Origin: Deltaproteobacteria bacterium
GTDB taxonomy: Bacteria > Desulfobacterota > Desulfobulbia > Desulfobulbales > JAJRZW01
Assembly: GCA_024275015.1 (NCBI GenBank)
Contig: JAJRZW010000006.1
Location: forward strand, 1-39,635
Reading direction: 5' to 3'
Length of the DNA stretch: 39,635 bases
In this document: positions 33,761 through 39,635 of the stretch, piece by piece
Numbering within the stretch: the stretch's first letter is position 1
How the letters are laid out: the number at the start of each line of letters is the position of its first letter
Notes under the pieces: model-generated
The model's database searches: none
The model's input: the letters and a program-made list of their open reading frames with translations, nothing else
What the model was told of the DNA's origin: nothing
Position numbers and translations under genes: made by a program

Positions 33761-33789
33761 TTGACAGTCCTCCTGTCTAAAGTTATAAA
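33761..33789 (+). promoter_or_regulatory. Sigma70-type promoter of rpsU
   Basis: TTGACA (33761-33766), a 17-base spacer and TATAAA (33784-33789), nearly consensus. It lies about 50 bases upstream of the S21 start, in the right place for strong expression. Confidence 0.8.
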
Positions 33790-33840
33790 GCCCTTCTTGT
33801 CAGTTATACGTTTTTATTTTGTCGCATACGGGAGAGAAGA

Positions 33841-34035
33841 ATGATTGGAGTCGAGGTCAGAGGCGATATAGAGCAGGCCATTCGCCTGTTGAAGAAAAAA
33901 TTGCAGCTTGACGGGCTGAAAAAGGAACTCAAGCGTCGTGAATATTACTAAAAGCCCAGCGTCCGCCGCCGCCGCAAAGAAGCGGAAAGCAAGCGCAAAC
34001 TGCGCAAGCTCATGCACAGGATGGCCAGGGATTAG
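33841..34035 (+). pseudogene. rpsU: 30S ribosomal protein S21, interrupted by TAA at codon 37
   Basis: The full 64-codon frame reads as S21: MIGVEVRGDIEQAIRLLKKK, KKELKRREYY, then a TAA (33949-33951), then KPSVRRRRKEAESKRKLRK. Where the stop lies, S21 proteins normally have Glu in the conserved (Y/F)YEKPS motif; GAA to TAA is one base change. Both halves otherwise keep S21 character with no frameshift. The promoter and ribosome binding site (GGGAGAGAAGA) look strong. The cause may be a sequencing error, a recent nonsense mutation with another rpsU elsewhere, or a truncated 36-residue product. TAA is used as a normal stop by other genes here (lon, gspG), so code reassignment is unlikely. Confidence 0.85.
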
Positions 34036-34059
34036 TCATAGTCTGAACGGGGGGCACGG

Positions 34060-34983
34060 ATGGCTGACCGGGGCGAGAACGAAAACCTTTCTCCGACAAC
34101 CGTTGCCGCTGTTGACGCGTTTCTGCAATATCTGGTCGCGGAACGACATCTCGCGGCCAATACCATATCCGCCTACCAGGCGGATATTTTTTTCTTTCTC
34201 AGCCTTCACCTGAAATCAGGGAACACATCCCTTTCCACGGTCAGCCCGGAAGATATCCGGGCCTTCATGGCTGCTTGCCTCAAACGCGGGATTTCCCTGC
34301 GCTCCAACGCCCGGCGGATCTCATCCCTGCGTTCCTTTTTTCGCTTTTTAGCAGCGGAAAAGATCATCAGCGTCAACCCCCTGGCCCTGATCGACCTCCC
34401 CAAACCCCGCCGTTACCTGCCCCTGGCCCTGTCAATGGCCGAGGTCGACATCCTTCTTGCCGCCACTGATCCTTCACCCCTGGGACTGCGAAACGACGCC
34501 ATGCTGCACCTCCTTTACGCCTCCGGCCTCCGGGTAAGCGAACTGGTCAACCTGCCGGTGGCCGGGATCAACATCAACGCCGGCCGCCTGCGGGTGTTCG
34601 GCAAGGGCAGCAAGGAACGCCTGGTACCCTTCGGCGAGGTGGCGACGGAAAAAATCAACGCCTACCTGAAGGATGGTCGGCCGAAACTCATAAAAAAAGG
34701 CCGTTCCGATTATCTCTTTCTCACCAACAGCGGCCGCCCCATGACCCGAACCCGATTCTGGCAGATCATCAAGGACCGGGCCGGGGTCTGCGGAATCAAA
34801 AAAGAGATATCCCCCCATACCCTGCGTCACTCATTCGCCACTCACCTCCTCGCCGGCGGCGCCGACCTCCGTTCGGTTCAGATGATGCTGGGCCATGCCG
34901 ACATCAGTACCACCCAGATATACACCCACGTTGACAGCGACCGCCTGAAAAAAACCCACAAACGCTTCCACCCCAGAGGGTAG
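34060..34983 (+). CDS. xerD: Tyrosine recombinase XerD-type
   Basis: Site-specific recombinase that resolves chromosome dimers at dif; 307 residues. SAM-like N-terminal domain about 15-105 and catalytic domain about 120-300 with all six active residues visible: Arg158 (GLRVSEL), Lys182 (GKGSKERL), His253 and Arg256 (HTLRHSFATH), His279 (LGHADIS), Tyr288 (TQIYTHV). GGGGGGCACGG precedes the ATG. XerD versus XerC is not separable by eye. Not next to any integrated element, so a housekeeping role is likely. Confidence 0.92.
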   Translation: MADRGENENLSPTTVAAVDAFLQYLVAERHLAANTISAYQADIFFFLSLHLKSGNTSLSTVSPEDIRAFMAACLKRGISLRSNARRISSLRSFFRFLAAEKIISVNPLALIDLPKPRRYLPLALSMAEVDILLAATDPSPLGLRNDAMLHLLYASGLRVSELVNLPVAGININAGRLRVFGKGSKERLVPFGEVATEKINAYLKDGRPKLIKKGRSDYLFLTNSGRPMTRTRFWQIIKDRAGVCGIKKEISPHTLRHSFATHLLAGGADLRSVQMMLGHADISTTQIYTHVDSDRLKKTHKRFHPRG

Positions 34984-34984
34984 C

Positions 34985-35024
34985 AGCCCGTTTAAAAAGC
35001 CATGGACGGCTTTTTAAACGGGCT
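34985..35024. terminator. Perfect terminator hairpin, also a minimal family A repeat (copy 6)
   Basis: AGCCCGTTTAAAAAGCC pairs over 17 bases with GGCTTTTTAAACGGGCT around a 6-base loop, immediately after the xerD stop codon. The sequence corresponds to the joined ends of the family A repeat (AGCCCGTT...AAAAAGCC...GGCTTTTT). With A/T tracts inside both arms it could stop transcription in both directions. Confidence 0.75.
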
Positions 35025-35132
35025 GGCAGGGAACTTTTATCTTCCCGTCGCCGTCGGGGAGGGGTACACTTTTGAGGACGGTTTCGTAATTCGGCAACAG
35101 CTGGTCACGATTCCATCCCCCTTTAAACTCCC

Positions 35133-37835
35133 ATGGAAGTCATAACCACTCATATAAACGCCGATTTCGACGGCTTAGCCTCGATGATCGCGGCAAAGAG
35201 ACTATACCCGGATGCGGTCCTGTCCTTTCCCGGGGCCCTTGAAAAAACAGTCCGCGACTACCTTGCCACCCTGCTGGCGGCGCCGGAGTTCCGCCGGATC
35301 AGAACTATTGACATAAAAAAAATCCGGCGCCTGATCCTGGTGGACACCCGGCAGAGGGAACGGATCGGCGCCTTTGCCGCCGCCCTTGACAATCCCGGCA
35401 TCCTGACCGTGGTCTACGACCATCACCCCGGCCTTGGCCACAACATAAAGGGCGATATCGAGATGATACGCCCGGTGGGGGCCACGGCCACCATCTTCTG
35501 CAATATCTTTCAGGACCAGGGAATCCAACCGGACCCGCTTATGGCTGAGCTGCTCCTGCTGGCCATCCACGAAGACACCGGGTCATTCACCTTTACCTCG
35601 ACCACTGCCGCCGATCTCATGGCCGCGGCCTGGCTTATCGAACAGGGTGCCGACCCCGGGACCCCGGCGCGTCATATCACCAAAGAGATAAACTCCCAGC
35701 AGGTCAGGCTGTTGAACCAGCTCCTGCAAGCGACCAGCGCCTATACTATCCACGGAGTACGAATCAATATCGCCCGAATCGAGCTGCATGAATATATTGA
35801 CGAATTCGCGGTCATAGTCCGCCGCCTGATGACCATGGAAAACATGGACAACCTCTTTGCCCTGGCACGGATGGGGGAACGGCTCTACCTCATCGCCAGA
35901 AGCCGGGTGCCGGAGGTCAACGCCGGTCGGATCGCCATGGATTTCGGCGGCGGCGGCCATGCCTCGGCCGCCAGCGCCGCCATCCGCGACCTTACTCTGA
36001 TCGAGGCCGAGGAACGCCTCCTGGCCCTCCTCGACCGCCACGTTCACGCCCCGAGCCAGGCCCGGGAATTAATGAGCGCCCCGGTAATCAGCACCCGGCC
36101 GGAGAAACCACTGCGGCTGGCCAACCGGATCATTGACCGCTATAACATCACCGTCCTGCCGGCAATCGACGCCGAGGGAAAAATGGTCGGGATGATATCG
36201 CGCCGGATGACCGGCAAGGCCATCTACCACGGCCTTGGCGACCGGCCAGTAAGCGAATACATGACCAGCGATTTCGTCACCGTTGCCCCTGACGCCGATC
36301 TGGGGAAACTCCAGGAGATCATCGTCCGCCGCCGGCAACGATTCCTGCCGGTGGTTGAAGACAACGTCCTGGTCGGGGCGATTACCCGCACCGACCTCCT
36401 GAACCTCCTCGTCGACGACCAGCCCCTTCGTGATCATCTGATTCAGGACCATGGCCGGATGGAACCCGGGGGCAAGGACCGCAACCTGACTACGCTGCTC
36501 CTTGAACTCCATAAACGCGAATTCATCATCCTTTTACGCCGGATCGGAGAAATTGCCGAGGCCACGGGCTGCCGGGCCTTCGGGGTAGGTGGTTTCGTCC
36601 GCGACCTCCTCCTGCGCCGGCGCAACCTCGATCTTGACGTGGTCATTGAGGGTGACGGGATCAACTTCGCCCGGGAACTTGCGAAAAAGACGGCGGGTAC
36701 GGTTCGCGAACATGAAAAGTTCAAAACCGCGGTAGTCAAACTCGGCGATGGGAGAAAAATCGACATCGCCACCGCGAGGCTTGAGTATTACGAACATCCG
36801 GCCGCGATGCCGATGGTGGAAAAAAGCTCGATCAAGCTTGATCTCTACCGCCGCGATTTCACGGTCAACGCTATGGCCATCCACCTCAACCCGGATCGCT
36901 TCGGGACCCTGGTCGACTTTTTCAACTGCTTAAACGACCTCCGCGACCGCAAAATCAGGGTCCTGCATAATCTGAGTTTCGTCGAAGACCCGACCCGCAT
37001 CTTCAGGGCGGTACGCTTTGAACAACGCTTAGGCTTTTCCATCGGCAAACACTCGCTGCGCCTGATCAAAAGCGCGGTAAAGATGGATCTCTTTTCAAGC
37101 CTCGGCTCCCCGGGGAACAAAACGGCGGAAAAGCAACGGCTGCAGATGGGATTCAGGTTTTTCGGCGAACTGCGCCATATTCTTAGTGAGGACGACCCGG
37201 TCAGCGCCATCCACCGCCTTGCCGCTCTTGACCTCCTCCGCTTTATCCACCCGGCCCTCAAACTTGACCCCCGCCTTAAACAGATATTGGACGATACGGC
37301 GCAGGCGATGAACTGGCACCACCTCCTCTATCAGGATGAGGTGGTACGGCGCTGGTTTATCCTCCTGTTGGCTCTGACCAGCCGCATCACCTTCAAACAG
37401 GTGGACGAGTTCAGCCGCAGTTTCGCCATCCCGGGAAAATACCGCAAGGCTCTTCTCGCCGCCCGCCGCGAAACCAGCCGGGTACTGCGCTCGTTCTCGC
37501 GCCAGGTACCGAAAGAAGCCGGCGCTATCTACCGGGTTCTCTCGCCCATTGATACCGAAACGCTGCTGTTTCTTATGGGATTTATCAAAGACCAGGAGGC
37601 CAAAAAGGCGATATCCCTTCATGTCACCTACCTGCGCCGGGTAAAAAGTCACCTTGACGGCAATGACCTTAAAAAACTGGGATACCCCCCCGGCCCCGCC
37701 TTCCGCCGTATTCTCGACCGCCTGTTGCTGGAACGGCTCGACAACACCCTGGACAGCCGGGAGGATGAAATCGCCTTTTTAAAACGCCATTACCCCATAG
37801 CGCGGTACAATAAAAGGCTGAAGGCTGAAGGCTGA
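35133..37835 (+). CDS. DHH-CBS-tRNA nucleotidyltransferase fusion (A-adding type)
   Basis: A 900-residue multidomain enzyme that adds A (or CCA) to tRNA 3' ends. Residues about 1-310 are a DHH/DHHA1 phosphoesterase (THINADFDGLASMIAAKRL; VVYDHHPGL; FGGGGHASAASAAIRDL). Two CBS domains follow at about 312-430 (LMSAPVISTRPEKPL; YMTSDFVTVAPDADLGKL). The class II nucleotidyltransferase domain starts near 485 with GVGGFVRDLLLRRRNLDLDVVIEGDG and RRDFTVNAMA, then DLRDRKIRVLHNLSFVEDPTRIFRAVRF. This architecture is known from Desulfobacterota and Aquificae-type A-adding enzymes. The end is a run of AAGGCTG units (37814-37836) coding RLKAEG, probably a recently added tail. Confidence 0.93.
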   Translation: MEVITTHINADFDGLASMIAAKRLYPDAVLSFPGALEKTVRDYLATLLAAPEFRRIRTIDIKKIRRLILVDTRQRERIGAFAAALDNPGILTVVYDHHPGLGHNIKGDIEMIRPVGATATIFCNIFQDQGIQPDPLMAELLLLAIHEDTGSFTFTSTTAADLMAAAWLIEQGADPGTPARHITKEINSQQVRLLNQLLQATSAYTIHGVRINIARIELHEYIDEFAVIVRRLMTMENMDNLFALARMGERLYLIARSRVPEVNAGRIAMDFGGGGHASAASAAIRDLTLIEAEERLLALLDRHVHAPSQARELMSAPVISTRPEKPLRLANRIIDRYNITVLPAIDAEGKMVGMISRRMTGKAIYHGLGDRPVSEYMTSDFVTVAPDADLGKLQEIIVRRRQRFLPVVEDNVLVGAITRTDLLNLLVDDQPLRDHLIQDHGRMEPGGKDRNLTTLLLELHKREFIILLRRIGEIAEATGCRAFGVGGFVRDLLLRRRNLDLDVVIEGDGINFARELAKKTAGTVREHEKFKTAVVKLGDGRKIDIATARLEYYEHPAAMPMVEKSSIKLDLYRRDFTVNAMAIHLNPDRFGTLVDFFNCLNDLRDRKIRVLHNLSFVEDPTRIFRAVRFEQRLGFSIGKHSLRLIKSAVKMDLFSSLGSPGNKTAEKQRLQMGFRFFGELRHILSEDDPVSAIHRLAALDLLRFIHPALKLDPRLKQILDDTAQAMNWHHLLYQDEVVRRWFILLLALTSRITFKQVDEFSRSFAIPGKYRKALLAARRETSRVLRSFSRQVPKEAGAIYRVLSPIDTETLLFLMGFIKDQEAKKAISLHVTYLRRVKSHLDGNDLKKLGYPPGPAFRRILDRLLLERLDNTLDSREDEIAFLKRHYPIARYNKRLKAEG

Positions 37836-37930
37836 GGGGGTACCATGGGTGGCCACCCTGCGGCGGGTTATGGCTTGCGCCGTTGAACGACGTCCCGGCC
37901 CCTGGCCTTGAACCGTAAACCGGATATACC

Positions 37931-38557
37931 ATGAACCAGAAAATCCTCGAATTTCTCATCCTGGCACCGCCCTTCCTCCTGGCGATCACCTTTCATGAAT
38001 TCGCCCACGGGTATGTGGCCTGCCATTTTGGCGATACAACCGCAAAGGATGCCGGGCGGCTCTCCATGAATCCCCTGCGCCACCTCGACCCATTAGGGGT
38101 TATCGCCTTTTTCATCGTCAAGATCGGCTGGGCCAGGCCGGTACCGGTAAACCCCGCCCGGCTCAGCAACCCGGCCCGGGACATGCTTTACGTGTCGCTT
38201 GCCGGCCCGGCGGCAAACCTCATTCTCGCCCTGGCCAGTGTCGTGGCACTGAAAGGCCTCGCCCTTGCCGCCGCGATTCTGCCACAATCATTTATCTCAC
38301 CAGCGGTGAACATGGCCGCGGCCTCGGTGTGGATCAACATCGTCCTGGCAATATTCAACCTGGTGCCGATCCCACCCCTTGACGGCAGCGAAATCCTCAT
38401 ACGGACCCTGCCCTATGAAATGGCCCGGAGCTACGCCAGGCTCGCCCCCTTCGGCTTTATCCTCCTCCTGGCTCTCTTCTACACCGGAATTCTGCCACGC
38501 CTCTTATCACCATTTTTCGCCCTGGCCCGCTGGCTGGTTCAGATCAGCCTTGCCTGA
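37931..38557 (+). CDS. Site-2 protease family membrane metalloprotease (M50)
   Basis: 208 residues, a compact M50 protease with about five to six membrane segments and no PDZ domain. Zinc-binding HEFAHGYVACHFGD near residues 18-31 and the second motif NLVPIPPLDGSEIL near 140-153. Substrate unknown; proteins of this short type are found widely in Desulfobacterota next to trpS or tRNA-related genes. The start follows a GAACCGTAAACCGGATATACC stretch without a clear Shine-Dalgarno site. Confidence 0.92.
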   Translation: MNQKILEFLILAPPFLLAITFHEFAHGYVACHFGDTTAKDAGRLSMNPLRHLDPLGVIAFFIVKIGWARPVPVNPARLSNPARDMLYVSLAGPAANLILALASVVALKGLALAAAILPQSFISPAVNMAAASVWINIVLAIFNLVPIPPLDGSEILIRTLPYEMARSYARLAPFGFILLLALFYTGILPRLLSPFFALARWLVQISLA

Positions 38558-38562
38558 AAAAT

Positions 38563-38590
38563 TAACAGCCCGTTGAAAAACGGGCTGTTA
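38563..38590. repeat. Perfect palindrome, minimal family A repeat (copy 7)
   Basis: TAACAGCCCGTT-GAAA-AACGGGCTGTTA is a perfect 12-bp stem directly after the M50 protease stop. It equals the terminal inverted repeat of family A without an interior. It may act as a terminator and it provides the first codons of the next frame. Confidence 0.75.
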
Positions 38591-39178
38591 GATGAGCGAC
38601 ACCACAGCTACCATGGATATGTACTGCGTATTGATGGAACATGCGGGGATGAAATCGGTGAATTCCTGATCGCCGTGGGAAAGGCCGCTCACGAGAAGCA
38701 TCAGTTTCACGCCGGGATGGTAGTGAACGGTTTATCGGTTCCGGTCCCTGATCCCTGCCAGCGCCGCGGGCGTGGCAGGCAGGCGAGGCTCAAGACGCCC
38801 GGATTCTACATGACCAGCGTAATCAAAACAAAAAAGGACGTGACGGATGCTTTGTCCGATGGTCCGCACTTCCTCGATGTGCCGACTGATCTGACGACGT
38901 ACCGGCAGCGCGGGTGCCGGCGACTGGACGCCAGCACTTACGAGACCAAATGCCTGACCTGCATCTGGGCATGCCGGATGCAGGTGGAGATGATCATTGA
39001 TCATTGGAACCCGTCCAGGAAACGGTACCGTTTCGAGACCTTCTGCTACGGGCCGAAAAGCTGTTCCTTTTACCGGGCCGGGCCCAAACGCAAGGTGCCG
39101 GGTCGAAAAGGCATGTCCTGCACCGAAGAGGACTGGGTCGACGAGGACGCCACCTCGCACCGGGGTCCGGATGATTGA
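38573..39178 (+). CDS. Conserved Cys-rich protein of unknown function, 5' end lost or displaced
   Basis: Up to 201 residues, starting at a TTG inside the preceding palindrome; no ATG or ribosome binding site fits the start. The frame is rich in distinctive motifs: ERHHSYHGYVLRIDG, CLTCIWACRMQVEMIIDHWN, RYRFETFCYGPKSCSFYRAG, GRKGMSCTEEDWVDEDATSH. The Cys pairs suggest a metal or iron-sulfur site. I recognise the pattern as a conserved hypothetical from anaerobes but know no function. The strong body with a start buried in a repeat suggests that the native 5' end was cut off, so it may be a pseudogene. Base composition differs slightly from the upstream genes (fewer A-rich codons). Confidence 0.65.
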   Translation: MKNGLLDERHHSYHGYVLRIDGTCGDEIGEFLIAVGKAAHEKHQFHAGMVVNGLSVPVPDPCQRRGRGRQARLKTPGFYMTSVIKTKKDVTDALSDGPHFLDVPTDLTTYRQRGCRRLDASTYETKCLTCIWACRMQVEMIIDHWNPSRKRYRFETFCYGPKSCSFYRAGPKRKVPGRKGMSCTEEDWVDEDATSHRGPDD

Positions 39179-39214
39179 TATGCAAACTGTCTGTGAGCAT
39201 CTTCGGGGAAAGCC

Positions 39215-39635
39215 ATGAAAGAGATGTTGTCTTTGGATGATCTCTGGAGTTCAGCGCAACCCGGCGCGCGCGTCTTCGATCCCGCCCAGGCTTCAGGGCT
39301 TCCGGAGGGAGCCCGCCGCTATCTCGAGCACGCCATCGCGGCCGGGACCCCTCTTGCTTCCGCTGTCCGGTTGCGCATGCACGGGGAGATCAAGCTCAAG
39401 GGGTGGCATCCGTTCACGGCCGAACAGGTCATCCTGTGGAACCGCGGCATGATCTGGCGGGCCAAGGTTCGCATGTTCGGAATGCCCATTCGCGGAGGTG
39501 ACTTTTTTCTCGACGGCCAGGGGATCATGCGCTGGAAGCTTTTCGGCATCCTGCCCGTTGTCAATGCCGCCGGGTCCGACATAAGCCGGTCGGCGGCGGG
39601 CCGGGTGAACATCGAATCCATCTGGCTGCCGTCCG
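39215..39635 (+). CDS. DUF6544-like protein, N-terminal part (runs off the window)
   Basis: Open from ATG 39215 to the end (140 codons). Begins MKEMLSLDDLWSSAQPG, then LPEGARRYLEHAIAAGTPLA, VRLRMHGEIKL, WHPFTAEQVILWNRGMIWRA and FLDGQGIMRWKLFGILPVVN. This resembles the DUF6544 family of soluble proteins of unknown function. Lies 36 bases after the Cys-rich gene and may be cotranscribed with it. GGGGAAAGCC precedes the ATG. Confidence 0.7.
   Translation, partial: MKEMLSLDDLWSSAQPGARVFDPAQASGLPEGARRYLEHAIAAGTPLASAVRLRMHGEIKLKGWHPFTAEQVILWNRGMIWRAKVRMFGMPIRGGDFFLDGQGIMRWKLFGILPVVNAAGSDISRSAAGRVNIESIWLPS

Noticed and set aside
33949-33951. Recoding of the stop in rpsU as selenocysteine or a reassigned codon
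   Set aside because: The codon is TAA, not TGA or TAG, and TAA ends other genes here normally; a single-base change or error is simpler.
34985-35024. Possible dif site next to xerD
   Set aside because: The palindrome lacks the 11-6-11 dif arrangement and matches the family A repeat ends, so it is better read as terminator/repeat.

Overview
The window (39.6 kb) reads as chromosome of an anaerobic, sulfur-metabolising member of the Desulfobacterota, probably of the Desulfobulbales type. Pointers are a rubredoxin:oxygen oxidoreductase-type flavoprotein, a DVU0298-like helical repeat protein, a YeeE/TusA/DsrE sulfur-trafficking cluster, a small tetraheme cytochrome, a DHH-CBS-tRNA nucleotidyltransferase fusion and a selenoprotein. 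No rRNA, tRNA, CRISPR array, transposase or phage gene was seen. Taxonomy is inference from gene content only.

Layout. 1-5.8 kb (+): end of lon, mltG overlapping an isolated gspG, flavoprotein, helical-repeat protein, MFS exporter. 5.8-9.8 kb is an accessory island: repeat elements, two tandem Roadblock-like proteins and a GNAT acetyltransferase on +, facing a selenopeptide RiPP cassette on -. 9.8-12.7 kb (-): FliK-like protein and a REC-GAF-histidine kinase. 12.9-15.8 kb: sulfur transport and relay (YeeE on -; TusA, two DsrE-like proteins and a 57-residue protein on +). 16.1-26.7 kb (-): type II secretion genes E-F-H-J-I-K, a repeat-filled gap, then L-M-C-D and a small unknown protein. 27.1-28.8 kb (+): HIT, MobB, MobA; then a small cytochrome on -. 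30.0-38.6 kb: serS, ddl (-), FAD-linked dehydrogenase, rpsU with an in-frame stop, xerD, tRNA nucleotidyltransferase fusion, M50 protease. The end holds a conserved unknown protein that begins inside a repeat, and a partial DUF6544-like gene.

Main discovery: the stretch at 9328-9543 (-) looks empty under the standard code, but reads as a 71-residue peptide if two in-frame TGA codons are selenocysteine. It has a good ribosome binding site, a short leader (MDRKDLRKILAGLS...) and two GSG-Sec motifs. Each TGA is followed by a hairpin; the second has the GGUC apical loop typical of bacterial SECIS elements. It lies directly upstream of a radical SAM/SPASM protein with the features of a peptide maturase. 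This matches the predicted selenobiotic (SbtA/SbtM) systems proposed in silico by Haft and Basu (2011), whose product is, to my knowledge, unknown. A 33-codon ORF with a strong ribosome binding site lies between the two genes and overlaps the maturase start as ATGA.

Other points: an S21 gene with a near-consensus promoter but a TAA at codon 37; a roughly 150-bp hairpin-rich repeat family (seven copies or derivatives) with compensatory stem changes, several placed directly after stop codons; a secretin with a lipobox; and gspG separated from the rest of its secretion locus.
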